From an uncultured Microbacterium sp. (GTDB lineage Bacteria > Actinomycetota > Actinomycetes > Actinomycetales > Microbacteriaceae), in assembly GCF_947489255.1 (NCBI RefSeq), contig NZ_CANLCY010000003.1, positions 310,001 through 374,000 on the forward strand: DNA of 64,000 bases. The letters run 5' to 3'. Within the stretch, counting starts at the first letter, position 1. Every line of letters begins with the position of its first letter. Below the pieces are notes generated by a model. It had not been told where the DNA came from and did no database searches. It was given only the letters and a program-made list of their open reading frames with translations. The translations under genes and the position numbers were made by a program. Positions 23,175 through 31,542 of this stretch are shown here, piece by piece.

Positions 23175-23927
23175 TCAGCCCGCGTCGCTGAACACGCCCA
23201 CGTTCTCGCCGTCGTACACGAACTGCACGCTCGTGCCGACCGGGAAGCGTTCGATGAAGGCGTCCGGCATGCCGTCGGCGACGATGAACTGCACGGTGGC
23301 GGGGAAGATCCCGGCACCGCATCCGCCGTAGACGAAGTTCCCGCGGAAGCCGGTGGTGCCGTCCTGTCCGACCTCGTCGGTGTCGAGCAGGTAGATGCAC
23401 GAACTGCGGTTCTCACTCGCGTCGATCTGGGCGGTGCCGACGAAAGCGCTCACACCGTAGAAGTCGGCGAATGCCCGCTCGTCACCCGTGCGCTGCCCGA
23501 AGACGGAGGGGGTCTGGGCGCCCGGGTCCTCGACGAGGGTGGCGACCTGCGGCGCTCCCGCCGATGCGGCGACCGGCACCAAGCCGACGCCCACCGAGGT
23601 CGCCGCACTCGCGAGCGCTGCGACGAGCGCGAGAGACAGGGCCCACGCCCAGACGGTGCGCTTCGATCGCAGGAGGGGCGGGCGCTCGCGCGGCGCGTCC
23701 TCTTCGGCCGGGGCTTCCCGCTCGCCGTCGATCGTCGACGCGTTCTCGACGGACGGGGCGGACGGAGACGGGGTCGTCACGGCCGCGGGCTCGGACCGCT
23801 CGACGCGCTCGAGGTCCTCGAGGGCGAGCAACCGGGCGTACGCAGCGGGATCGTCGGAGATGTCGGCGCCGGGACCGTACGCCCGCGCGCGCAGTCGCCG
23901 CAGCTCCTCCCGCACGCCATCGTCCAC
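23175..23927 (-). CDS. Membrane-anchored protein with extracellular domain, function unknown
   Basis: 250 residues. N-terminal cytosolic part (VDDGVREELRRLRARAYGPG) with a Pro/Glu-rich linker, one transmembrane helix (about 93-115, WAWALSLALVAALASA) and a C-terminal exported domain of about 130 residues with two or three Cys (SSCIYLL, YGGCGAG) that could form a disulfide. GTG start 23927 is preceded by GGAAG ten bases upstream. I recognise the layout from actinobacterial hypothetical proteins but no named domain. Divergent from the LLM flavoprotein gene. Confidence 0.72.
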   Translation of the reverse strand: MDDGVREELRRLRARAYGPGADISDDPAAYARLLALEDLERVERSEPAAVTTPSPSAPSVENASTIDGEREAPAEEDAPRERPPLLRSKRTVWAWALSLALVAALASAATSVGVGLVPVAASAGAPQVATLVEDPGAQTPSVFGQRTGDERAFADFYGVSAFVGTAQIDASENRSSCIYLLDTDEVGQDGTTGFRGNFVYGGCGAGIFPATVQFIVADGMPDAFIERFPVGTSVQFVYDGENVGVFSDAG

Positions 23928-24017
23928 TCTCGAAATGCTTCCACACCCGGCGGCGTCCGGGGTCGCTGAGCGGTATATGCGCGGGAATAGATCAGGATGC
24001 CGTGCGTTGCACCCTGC

Positions 24018-25052
24018 ATGCGCTCCTTCGGCACACTCTCCTTCGGCCACTACGGCCCCCTCGGCGGCGGGCACCACCTCTCCGCGGGCGACTCCATGCT
24101 GCAGGCGATCGATCTCGCCCAGGGCATGGACGATCTCGGCGTGAACGGCATCTCGTTCCGGGTGCACCACTTCGCCCGCCAGCAGGCCGCCCCCATGCCG
24201 CTTCTCGCCGCGATCGCCGCGCGCACCTCGCGCATCGAGGTCGGCACCGGCGTGATCGACATGCGGTACGAGAATCCGCTCATGCTCGCCGAGGAGGCGG
24301 CATCCGTCGACCTGATCAGCGGCAACCGCCTCGCGCTCGGCGTGAGCCGTGGGTCACCCGAGACGGTCCAGCGCGGCTACGAGGCCTTCGGGTACACCGG
24401 GTCGCAAGACCCCCGCGGAGCCGACATCGCCCGCGAGCACTTCGACCTCTTCCTCCGCGCCATCGACGGCGAGGGCCTCGCCGAGCGCGACCCGATGAGC
24501 CCCTTCGGCGGCGGCACCGGCCTGCAGCGCATCGAGCCCCACTCCCCCGGCCTGCGCACGCGCATCTGGTGGGGCGCCGGCACCACGGCGACCGCGGAGT
24601 GGGCGGGCCGCATCGGCGTCAACCTCATGTCGTCGACGCTGCTCACCGAGGCCGACGGCACTCCCTTCGACATCCTGCAGGCGCAGCAGCTCGACGCCTT
24701 CCGCGCCGCGTGGCGCGAGGCCGGGCACGCCGGGGAGCCGCGCACCTCCGTCAGCCGCAGCATCTTCCCGATCGTCACCGCCGAAGACGAGATGTACTTC
24801 GGCGGCTCGGCGGGCAACGACCAGATCGGCGTGATCGACGGCATGCGCTCGACCTTCGGCAAAACCTACGCCGCCCCACCCGAGGTGCTGGTGGAGCAGT
24901 TGCAGAACGACGCGGCCGTGATGAGCGCCGACACCCTCCTGCTGACGATCCCCTCGCAGATGGGCGTCGACTTCAACCTGCGCCTCGTCGAGAACTTCGC
25001 GAAGCACGTCGCTCCCGCCCTCGGGTGGCAGTCAACGCTCGCGACGGTCTGA
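24018..25052 (+). CDS. LLM-class flavin-dependent oxidoreductase
   Basis: 344 residues of the bacterial luciferase-like superfamily, a TIM-barrel using reduced FMN or F420. Family-like start RSFGTLSFGHYGPLGG and the LISGNRLALGVSRGS segment (about 102-116) near the flavin phosphate site. The start is uncertain: ATG 24018 gives the usual N-terminus, while an in-frame ATG at 23997 adds seven residues and has TATATG about 20 bases upstream as a possible -10. Substrate unknown. Transcript ends at the hairpin at 25065. Confidence 0.9.
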   Translation: MRSFGTLSFGHYGPLGGGHHLSAGDSMLQAIDLAQGMDDLGVNGISFRVHHFARQQAAPMPLLAAIAARTSRIEVGTGVIDMRYENPLMLAEEAASVDLISGNRLALGVSRGSPETVQRGYEAFGYTGSQDPRGADIAREHFDLFLRAIDGEGLAERDPMSPFGGGTGLQRIEPHSPGLRTRIWWGAGTTATAEWAGRIGVNLMSSTLLTEADGTPFDILQAQQLDAFRAAWREAGHAGEPRTSVSRSIFPIVTAEDEMYFGGSAGNDQIGVIDGMRSTFGKTYAAPPEVLVEQLQNDAAVMSADTLLLTIPSQMGVDFNLRLVENFAKHVAPALGWQSTLATV

Positions 25053-25064
25053 CCGAACACGGAA

Positions 25065-25100
25065 CGGACCCGGATGCCGCCCCCTCGGCATCCGGGTCCG
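25065..25100. terminator. Intrinsic terminator with GGATGCC core
   Basis: A perfect 15-bp stem (25065-25079 with 25086-25100) and loop CCCCCT, 12 bases after the LLM gene stop. The stem contains GGATGCC/GGCATCC like the terminators at 19767 and 59842. Confidence 0.9.
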
Positions 25101-25122
25101 TTCGTCGTCTCGCGCGGAGACG

Positions 25123-25128
25123 TAGCGT
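25123..25128 (+). promoter_or_regulatory. Leaderless-type -10 element TAGCGT
   Basis: TAGCGT followed by exactly six bases and ATG at 25135, the same geometry as the starts at 27253 and 19023. It predicts transcription starting at the A of that ATG. Confidence 0.6.
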
Positions 25129-25134
25129 GGCGGG

Positions 25135-25249
25135 ATGACCGTCGTGCGCACCGCCGTCTTCGCCCACTGCGGCGGGGGTCGCCTCGTGGGACGATCGTCC
25201 CGATCTGCTGTGCCTGGAGCGGCCGGCGCCGCTCAGCGCCAGGCCGTGA
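25135..25249 (+). pseudogene. Short leaderless ORF, apparently frameshifted
   Basis: From ATG 25135 the frame reads MTVVRTAVFAHCGGGRLV with strongly GC-biased third positions up to about 25188. After that the original frame loses the bias (continuing to a stop at 25306-25308), while the next frame becomes coding-like, reading WDDRPDLLCLERPAPL and stopping at 25249. The simplest reading is a single-base indel near 25186 in a gene of about 38-39 codons, or the remains of a longer gene. It overlaps the 3' end of the minus-strand membrane protein by 17 bp. No homologue recognised. Confidence 0.4.
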
Positions 25250-25601
25250 CGCCCCGCGAGCGCGCGATCGTCTGCGACAGCAGGTACTCGCCCCAGGCCA
25301 CCGCGTAGGCGCCGAGGGCGGCCCACACCCAGCCCGCGGGCAGCACACCGACGACGCCCAGCAGGCCCGCCACGGTGAGGGCGCTCACCACGACGAGCAC
25401 CGGAATGACCGCGCGAGGGGCGGCGAGCGCGCTGTCGGACCGCCAGATCACGAGCACCGCCCCCGCGGTGGCCGCGAGCAGGATGAGCGGCGTCCACCAC
25501 GATCCGAGCACGGCCATGGCGATCGAAGAGCCGATGCCGGCGATCCCGAGGGAAGCGGTACGGAGGGTGCGGATGCGCCGGGCGCGCTCGTCGGTGGACA
25601 C
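25233..25601 (-). CDS. Small four-helix membrane protein
   Basis: 122 residues: a basic N-terminus (STDERARRIRTLR) and four hydrophobic segments of about 20 residues each, ending in RSRGVTAWR. GTG start 25601 is preceded by GAGGAG at good distance; the upstream frame is Arg-rich and not coding-like. No family recognised. Faces the short ORF at 25135 and is divergent from the glycosidase gene. Confidence 0.75.
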   Translation of the reverse strand: MSTDERARRIRTLRTASLGIAGIGSSIAMAVLGSWWTPLILLAATAGAVLVIWRSDSALAAPRAVIPVLVVVSALTVAGLLGVVGVLPAGWVWAALGAYAVAWGEYLLSQTIARSRGVTAWR

Positions 25602-25803
25602 GGTGACTCCTCGGGTGACGGTTGCTCCAGCGTAACCGGCGCGTCGTTGCCGGCACCGAGCCCGCGAGAACCCCCAGAGTCGTCGGAGATTCCCCACGCA
25701 CCAGCACACCGCGCCTCTAGCCTGGGACGGCGGGGGCGAAGGCCCTCCACCGGTCGACGTCGACACCGCGCATCACACGGCATCGCATCGGGAGGGGGTC
25801 GCC

Positions 25804-27207
25804 ATGGAGGTCTCGAGACGCGGTCTGCTCCTGGGCGGTCTGGGGGTCGTGGCCCTGGGGGCGGGCAGCGCCGCCGCGGCGAGCATGATCACCAGCGACG
25901 CCCCGCAGCAACCCCCTGCCTCGCCCTCGAGCAGCGCCTCCGGTGCATCCCCGTCGCCGAGCGCGAACTCGCCCGCCGATCTCGACCTGCACGTGTGGGA
26001 CACCGTCCGCCGCCCGCTGTCGAAGAACGATGACGCGACGCTGACCCTGCTCGACGGGGCCCTCCCCGCCGGTCTCTCCCTCGCGGGCTCCGCTCTCGCG
26101 GGGCGGTTGACCACGCCGGGACCCTACGCGTTCACGATCGAGGTACGCCACGGCGACGATCGTCGGCGACGTCGATTCGCCGGTACGGTCGGCGACATCA
26201 AGCGCGACCTCAGCATCTCGCTGAGCCTCGACGACAAGACGCCCCTGTCGGTGACGGCGCGCGAACTCGACCGCATCGCGCGTCTCGGCGCCCACGCGAC
26301 CCTCGTCGTGCTCTGCTACATCCCGGATGCCACCTCGACGACGTTCACCCGGGTGTCCGACGACCGCATCCGCAAGGTCTTCGCCCTCGCGGAGGACCGC
26401 GGGGTGCGCATCACCCTGCTCAAGCCGCACATCGCCACCGAGGAGGACGGCGACGGGTTCTACCGTGCGAACTACGCCCCGGCATCCGTCGAGGGCTTCT
26501 TCACGCGGTGGACCGAGCAGATGGTGCACTTCGCGGGTCTGTGCGCCGACAACGGCGTCGAGTACCTCTCCCTCGCGTGCGAGCAACCGGGACAGACCGA
26601 CGCGGCGCAGTACGCGAAGTGGGTCGACCTCGCGAAGACGGTGCGGGCGGCCGAGCCCGGAGTGAAGCTCACCGCCGCCTTCACCACTCTCGAGCTCTAT
26701 CTGCTGCACACCTACTGGCTCCCCCAGGGCACCCCGCACATGGCGCAGTTGCTCGACGTGTTCGGCATCAACTCCTGGATCCGCCTGACCGATAAGGTCT
26801 ACACCCCGTCCGCGCCGAACATCACCGTCGACGAGCTCGTCGACGGATGGCGGGGAGCCGGCGGCCGAACCGACGACCACCTCGGCAAGCTCGAAGACGT
26901 GTGCGCGCAGCTGAGCATCCCGTTCCTCATCACCGAGGTCGGCGTGCAACCGCGTGTCGACGGTCTCGCCCAGCAGGAGGGCAGCACCCCGCCCACGGGC
27001 GCGCCGAACCACGACGTCCAGGCTCTTCTGTACCGCTCGGTCCTCGCTGCGCCGCTGCGATCGTCGTGGTGCACCGGGGCCTCGATCTGGCACATGCGTG
27101 CCCCCTTCGCCTTCGGCGACGTCTATCACGACACCCTCTTCGCCGGCGAGAAGGTGCTGAGGGATGCCATCGCGAAGACGCCCTCGCTCGCGGCTCCGGC
27201 GACCTGA
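25804..27207 (+). CDS. Tat-exported TIM-barrel glycoside hydrolase-like protein (GH113-like)
   Basis: 467 residues. Twin-arginine signal (SRRGLLLGGLGVVALG), a Ser/Pro linker (about 38-58), an Ig-like beta region (about 60-125: LDGALPAGLSLAGSALAGRL), then a TIM barrel. Two Glu residues lie where clan GH-A enzymes hold them: LSLACEQPG (about 258-262, end of strand 4) and LITEVGVQPR (about 378-383, strand 7). That pattern and DIWAFGINSW-like LDVFGINSWI suggest a GH113-like mannanase or related enzyme; the assignment is by eye. Start ATG 25804 after GGGAGGGGG; TAGCCT near 25717 may be its -10. Confidence 0.7.
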   Translation: MEVSRRGLLLGGLGVVALGAGSAAAASMITSDAPQQPPASPSSSASGASPSPSANSPADLDLHVWDTVRRPLSKNDDATLTLLDGALPAGLSLAGSALAGRLTTPGPYAFTIEVRHGDDRRRRRFAGTVGDIKRDLSISLSLDDKTPLSVTARELDRIARLGAHATLVVLCYIPDATSTTFTRVSDDRIRKVFALAEDRGVRITLLKPHIATEEDGDGFYRANYAPASVEGFFTRWTEQMVHFAGLCADNGVEYLSLACEQPGQTDAAQYAKWVDLAKTVRAAEPGVKLTAAFTTLELYLLHTYWLPQGTPHMAQLLDVFGINSWIRLTDKVYTPSAPNITVDELVDGWRGAGGRTDDHLGKLEDVCAQLSIPFLITEVGVQPRVDGLAQQEGSTPPTGAPNHDVQALLYRSVLAAPLRSSWCTGASIWHMRAPFAFGDVYHDTLFAGEKVLRDAIAKTPSLAAPAT

Positions 27208-27240
27208 GCCCGGCGTCCCCTTCCCGGCACCCGGAGCCCG

Positions 27241-27246
27241 TAGCGT
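27241..27246 (+). promoter_or_regulatory. Leaderless-type -10 element TAGCGT
   Basis: TAGCGT, six bases, then ATG 27253. No ribosome site is present, so leaderless translation of the downstream fusion gene is predicted. Confidence 0.65.
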
Positions 27247-27252
27247 GGACGG

Positions 27253-28416
27253 ATGCCGCTGCATCTGACCCGTCTCGATGCCGCCGGGGCCGATCGTGAC
27301 GCGCTCGTCGCCTTCCTCTCGGAGAATCACTTCCCGTTCCACGTGCACCCGCATCCCCGCGTCGCGGAGGTGCACGGATCGATCGACGCCGGATCGTGGG
27401 GCGGTGAGGAGACCGAGACGCTCTGGATCGATGACGACGATCGGGGACGCATCGGGGTCGTCCGACTCGACGACCTCGCCGATGCCACGGCCATGCTCGA
27501 CCTGCGGATCGGTGACTCCTGGCGCGGGCAGAGGCTGGGCGCGGCAGCGCTGGCGCTCGCGACCGACCGCGTCTTCGCCGCCCATCCCGCCGTCATCCGA
27601 TTCGAGGGCCAGACGCGCGAGGACAACACGGCGATGCGCCGCACGTTCGAGCGCAGCGGGTGGGTTCTCGAGGCGTACTACCGCGACGGGTGGCCGGTCG
27701 AGGACGGCGAGCCGATGGCATCCGTCGCCTACAGCGTGCTGCGCCGCGACTGGGAGTCGGGCACGACCACGCCTGTACCCCGCGGTCCCGCGGTCACGTT
27801 GTCGGGCGAGCTCCGCTGCGCCGACGCCGCGGAACGCGAGCGCGTGCGCGCGCACCTCCCGGCGCACGTCGCCCTCACCCGTGCCGAACCGGGCTGCCTC
27901 ATGTTCGAGGTCGACCCCACGGACGACCCGCTCGTCTGGCGGGTCGAGGAGCGCTTCGCCGACGAGGCCGCGTTCGACGCCCACCAGCGCCGTGTCTCGA
28001 CGAGCACGTGGGGCAGCGCGACGGCGGGCATCGAGCGCCGCTACGAGATACGCGGTCGGGCGATGGATGCCGCGGCCCTCACCGCCGCGGCCTGGGACGC
28101 CGAGCAGCGTCTGCTCGACCCCGCCGTCCGGAGGGACGCGGCCGAGCTCGGACGTCTCCTCGCCGACGACTTCGTGGAGATCGGTCAGTCGGGGCGGCGA
28201 TGGGAACGCGCCGAGATCATCGACGCCGTCGCCCGAGACCCGGGCAGCGCGGCGGGCGTCATCCGAGAACGTTCGTCGCGCACGATCGCGCCCGACACGG
28301 TGCTTCTCGATTACCTGCTCCGACTCGACGGCCGCGAGAGCCGCCGCTCGTCGGTGTGGCGGTGCGCGCCGGATCTCCGGATGCTGTTCCACCAGGGGAC
28401 GCCGCTGGGTCGGTGA
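27253..28416 (+). CDS. Three-domain fusion: GNAT acetyltransferase, ABM monooxygenase-like, DUF4440/NTF2-like
   Basis: 387 residues that divide into three recognisable parts. Residues 1-173: GNAT fold with the acetyl-CoA loop SWRGQRLGAAALALA (about 90-104) and N-terminal FHVHPHPRVAEV. Residues about 180-268: a ferredoxin-like antibiotic-biosynthesis-monooxygenase segment (TRAEPGCLMFEVDPTDD ... FDAHQRRVSTSTW). Residues about 272-387: a DUF4440/NTF2-like cone (AELGRLLADDFVEIGQSGR ... FHQGTPLG). Each domain usually occurs alone. There is no internal stop or ribosome site at the junctions and codon bias is uniform, so it looks like one working protein. Role unknown. Confidence 0.8.
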   Translation: MPLHLTRLDAAGADRDALVAFLSENHFPFHVHPHPRVAEVHGSIDAGSWGGEETETLWIDDDDRGRIGVVRLDDLADATAMLDLRIGDSWRGQRLGAAALALATDRVFAAHPAVIRFEGQTREDNTAMRRTFERSGWVLEAYYRDGWPVEDGEPMASVAYSVLRRDWESGTTTPVPRGPAVTLSGELRCADAAERERVRAHLPAHVALTRAEPGCLMFEVDPTDDPLVWRVEERFADEAAFDAHQRRVSTSTWGSATAGIERRYEIRGRAMDAAALTAAAWDAEQRLLDPAVRRDAAELGRLLADDFVEIGQSGRRWERAEIIDAVARDPGSAAGVIRERSSRTIAPDTVLLDYLLRLDGRESRRSSVWRCAPDLRMLFHQGTPLGR

Positions 28417-28529
28417 CGACCCGCGACCCCGTGCGCCCGACCGATCGGCGTCCTCGCGAGGCCGTGCGCCGCGCCTCGTCGACGAACGCCGCGCATTCCC
28501 CTCGCCCAGGCGGTCGATGCGTGATGCCC

Positions 28530-29165
28530 CTAGAGCCCGTCGGGGTGGGTCGAGAGCCACGGCCCGAGGGGCTCGCGCACGGCCTCCCGGGAATCGCTGT
28601 CGATGACGAACACGTCGACACCCCCGTCGTACGGCGCGAACACCCACGACATGTCAGGCGGAACCACGATGACGTGAGCCGCGTCGACGGCGGCGAGGCG
28701 GAGGAGGTCGTCGAGGTCGTCCGTGGCGACGCCCTCGGACGCCCAGAAGAACGTCGTGCCCGGCGTGCCGCCATCGTCGGCGAGGCTCGAGATCCGCCAG
28801 GGGCGGCGGCCCGGCAGATGCCGCCGCGTCCATCCACCGGCGCCGTCGGGAGGGCCCCAGTCCGCCCCGACGACGGTGAGCGCGGCGTGCTCGGGGTCCA
28901 GCACCTCGAGGACGGTCCGATAGCGGTGCAGCACCACCGCCATGTCCGCGTCGCCCTCGGGCAGACGCCGACCGTCGGGAAGGCTCCAGAACCGCATCCA
29001 TCGATCAGGGTGGTCGCGCCGGAGGTCGGGCCCGGACGGATCGCTCGGTGCCCACGCGGCATCCCAGAGGCGCGAGCGTTGAGTCGCACGGGGGTCGGAC
29101 GGCGGGCCGTCGAAGTCCCCTCCGTGGCGATCGTCCATCGGCCGCCGAGGATATGGTCCGTTCAC
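28530..29165 (-). CDS. Uncharacterised cytosolic protein, DUF3885-like
   Basis: 211 residues. I chose GTG 29165 because it follows GGAAGGAGGG with five bases spacing; the ATG at 29138 nine codons later lacks one. Central DADMAVVLHRYRTVLEVL and C-terminal DMSWVFAPYDGGVDVFVIDSD resemble the DUF3885 pattern (a helix with conserved Arg, then a Tyr-Asp-Gly/Asp-Arg-Gly turn), but the match is weak and by eye. No signal or membrane segment. Divergent from the epimerase gene at 29284. Confidence 0.65.
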   Translation of the reverse strand: MNGPYPRRPMDDRHGGDFDGPPSDPRATQRSRLWDAAWAPSDPSGPDLRRDHPDRWMRFWSLPDGRRLPEGDADMAVVLHRYRTVLEVLDPEHAALTVVGADWGPPDGAGGWTRRHLPGRRPWRISSLADDGGTPGTTFFWASEGVATDDLDDLLRLAAVDAAHVIVVPPDMSWVFAPYDGGVDVFVIDSDSREAVREPLGPWLSTHPDGL

Positions 29166-29283
29166 GAATGCCCTCCTTCCGCCCGACCATAACGGGTGGA
29201 ATCCCCGCTCATGATGCCCCTTCGAGATCAGCCGACCGCGAACCCCCTCGCCTCCCCGGGCGTCCGACTGCTTGGCTGGCCGC

Positions 29284-30240
29284 ATGCGACGCATCCTCAT
29301 CCTCGGTGGAACCGCTTGGCTCGGCCGGGCGATCGCGACGGCCGCGCTGGCCGCGGGCGCCGACGTCACCTGCCTCGCCCGCGGCGAGTCGGGGGTCGTC
29401 GCGGCGGGGTCACGGCTGGTGCGCGCCGACCGGAACGACCCCGACGCCTACGCGAGCCTCGACGGCGACTGGGACGACGTCGTCGAGCTGTCGTGGGACC
29501 CGGGCTTCGTGGCATCCGCCCTCGACGCCCTCGCCGAGCGGGCGGCGCACTGGACCCTGGTGTCGAGCGTGTCGGTGTACGCCCACTCCGACGCCCCGTT
29601 CGCCGACGTGTCCGCGGACCTCGTCGAGCCGACCGATCTCGCGCGGTACGCGGATGCCAAGGTGCACGCCGAGCGGCTGACCACGGCGCGCCTGGCGGAG
29701 CGGGCTCTTCTGGTTCGCGCCGGGCTCATCGTGGGACCGGGGGACCCGACCGACCGCTTCGGCTACTGGCCGGCGCGCTTCGCGAGAGGAGGCCGCGTGC
29801 TCGTGCCCGAGACAGCGGATCGGCACGCGCAAGGCATCGACGTCGACGACCTCGCGCAATGGATCGTGCGCGCGGGCGCCGCCGGGGCGCACGGCCCGGT
29901 GAACGCCGTCGGCGAGGAGTTCCCGCTCGCGGCGATCTTCGCCGCCGCCCGCGATGCGTCCGCAGCGGTTGCCGAGACCGTCACCCTCGACGACGAGGCC
30001 CTCCTCGCCCGCGGCGTGCAGCACTGGATGGGCCCGCGGTCGCTCCCGCTGTGGCTGCCCGCCGAAGCGCGGGGCTTCTCCCGTCGCAGCGACGCCGCCT
30101 TCCTGTCGTCCGGTGGCCGGCGCCGCCCGCTGGCCGAGACGATGCGACGTGTCCTCGACGACGAACGCGCGCGCGGGATCGACCGGCCGCGACGGGCGGG
30201 GCTCACCGCGGCGGAGGAGGCCGAGGTGCTGGCCGGCTGA
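29284..30240 (+). CDS. NAD-dependent epimerase/dehydratase-family protein
   Basis: 318 residues. Rossmann motif ILILGGTAWLGRAIA (about 4-18), an SSVSVYA segment (about 93-99) and YADAKVHAE (Y..xK) form the extended-SDR active site. The C-terminal half resembles the reductase/CSP41-like epimerases of actinobacteria. Start ATG 29284: TTGGCT followed by six bases precedes it, a weak version of the leaderless -10 seen elsewhere; an in-frame ATG four codons earlier is possible. Substrate unknown. Confidence 0.87.
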   Translation: MRRILILGGTAWLGRAIATAALAAGADVTCLARGESGVVAAGSRLVRADRNDPDAYASLDGDWDDVVELSWDPGFVASALDALAERAAHWTLVSSVSVYAHSDAPFADVSADLVEPTDLARYADAKVHAERLTTARLAERALLVRAGLIVGPGDPTDRFGYWPARFARGGRVLVPETADRHAQGIDVDDLAQWIVRAGAAGAHGPVNAVGEEFPLAAIFAAARDASAAVAETVTLDDEALLARGVQHWMGPRSLPLWLPAEARGFSRRSDAAFLSSGGRRRPLAETMRRVLDDERARGIDRPRRAGLTAAEEAEVLAG

Positions 30241-30250
30241 GGGCGCGGGG

Positions 30251-30814
30251 TCAGCGGCCGTTGCGGTCCGCCGCGGAGCGGGGCGGCGCCTTCTGCACCT
30301 CGAGGCGGTCGAGACCGCGCAGCGAGGTCCAGATGAGCTCCTCGCCCTTGGCCGCGTGCTGCGAGGCGCGCACCGCCCGCTCGTCGGCCCAGGAGTTGAG
30401 CACGTGCCCGGAGTGCCCGCGCACGTGCTCGAGCACGACGTCGGGGAGCCCCGCGGCACGGCGCGCGTCACGGGCGGCGATGAGCGCCTCGAGGATCCCG
30501 CGGTTGGCCACCGGCTTCTTGGCGCTCGTGACCCACCCCCGGCGGCGGTGGCCGTCCATCCACGACGAGTACGTGTCGATCGCGTACTTCGAGTCGGCCT
30601 GCACGACGAGCTCGCGCACGTCGGCGTGATCGGTGATCGCGTGCAGCAGACCGAGCAGTTCGCCGATGTTGTTCGTGCCCGACGGGATCGAACCCGCGGC
30701 CCAGTGGCCGTCTTCTCCGACCCAGGCCCAGCCCGCGGGACCGGGGTTGCCCTTGCAGGCGCCGTCGGTGGCGACGACGTAACGATCGGGGGGCGTGGAT
30801 GCCGTACTGCTCAT
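30251..30814 (-). CDS. rnhA: Ribonuclease H (type 1)
   Basis: 187 residues. All acidic active-site residues are seen: Asp in VATDGACKGNPGPAGW, Glu in GTNNIGELLGL, Asp in VQADSKYAID and the C-terminal His/Asp in VRGHSGHVLNSWADE. Degrades RNA of RNA:DNA hybrids such as R-loops and primers. The C-terminal 40 residues extend beyond the core and are basic. Start ATG 30814 (MSSTASTPP); the longer upstream frame is Arg-rich. Stops 10 bp from the convergent epimerase gene. Confidence 0.93.
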   Translation of the reverse strand: MSSTASTPPDRYVVATDGACKGNPGPAGWAWVGEDGHWAAGSIPSGTNNIGELLGLLHAITDHADVRELVVQADSKYAIDTYSSWMDGHRRRGWVTSAKKPVANRGILEALIAARDARRAAGLPDVVLEHVRGHSGHVLNSWADERAVRASQHAAKGEELIWTSLRGLDRLEVQKAPPRSAADRNGR

Positions 30815-31001
30815 CCCCCTAGTCTCCCTCGCCCGCCGGACGCGACTCGACGCCGGACCCCACGGGGCGAGCGCCCGGGTGAATCTCCGGCGCTCGCCCG
30901 CGGGAGCCACGGCGCTCGCCGACGAGGACGGGCGCGGCGGATGCGATTCTGGCGCGATCCGTCATCGCGTCGCCCGCGCCCCCCTCTCGAGAAAGCCCGC
31001 C

Positions 31002-31526
31002 ATGTCGACCACGTCTCGCACTCGCCTTCACCCCGCCGCCATCGTGTCGCTCGTGATCGGCGGCCTCATCATCATCGGAGCGCTCGCATTCCTCTCCTGG
31101 TTCCTGATCTCGACGAGCTCGACGCCGAACCAGCAGGCCACCCAGAAGCTCGTGCAGTGGCAGGAGATCTTCGAGAAGTACCGCAGCGCCCACGACACCC
31201 TCCCCGAGATGCCCGCGGGCGGCTACTGCCTGGGCACGGGCTTCCCCATCGGGGCGGGCGGCACGGCGAACTGCCGGGATTACGGCGCCGAGACGCACTA
31301 CACCGAAGAAGCGAGCGCTCCGCTGCGTGACGCCCTGGCCTCCGTGAGCGAGCTCCCGCAGGGCATCTCCGCCGCGGTCCGCGGCACCGTGGGCCCCTAC
31401 GCGCTCTACGACGACGCCGGGGTCCGACTGCTCACCGCCGAGGACGGCACGTGCGAGGCCCCCGCCGTCGAGGTGTGGAACGACGGCGGGGGCCTCTTCA
31501 TCTGTCAGATCCTGCTGATGCGCTGA
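31002..31526 (+). CDS. Membrane-anchored extracellular protein with four cysteines
   Basis: 174 residues. Short basic N-terminus, one transmembrane helix (about 12-36, AIVSLVIGGLIIIGALAFL), then an exported domain with Cys in GGYCLGT, ANCRDYG, DGTCEAP and FICQILL, suitable for two disulfides. The layout resembles pseudopilin-like or hypothetical envelope proteins, but a prepilin peptidase site is not clear. ATG 31002 preceded by GAGAAAG. Function unknown. Confidence 0.75.
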   Translation: MSTTSRTRLHPAAIVSLVIGGLIIIGALAFLSWFLISTSSTPNQQATQKLVQWQEIFEKYRSAHDTLPEMPAGGYCLGTGFPIGAGGTANCRDYGAETHYTEEASAPLRDALASVSELPQGISAAVRGTVGPYALYDDAGVRLLTAEDGTCEAPAVEVWNDGGGLFICQILLMR

Positions 31527-31542
31527 GTTCGCGCGCGGGTCG

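Noticed and set aside
25717..28647. A 976-codon minus-strand frame opposite the glycosidase and GNAT-fusion genes
   Set aside because: Composition is low-complexity Arg/Glu/Gly and the plus-strand genes have clear motifs, starts and codon bias.
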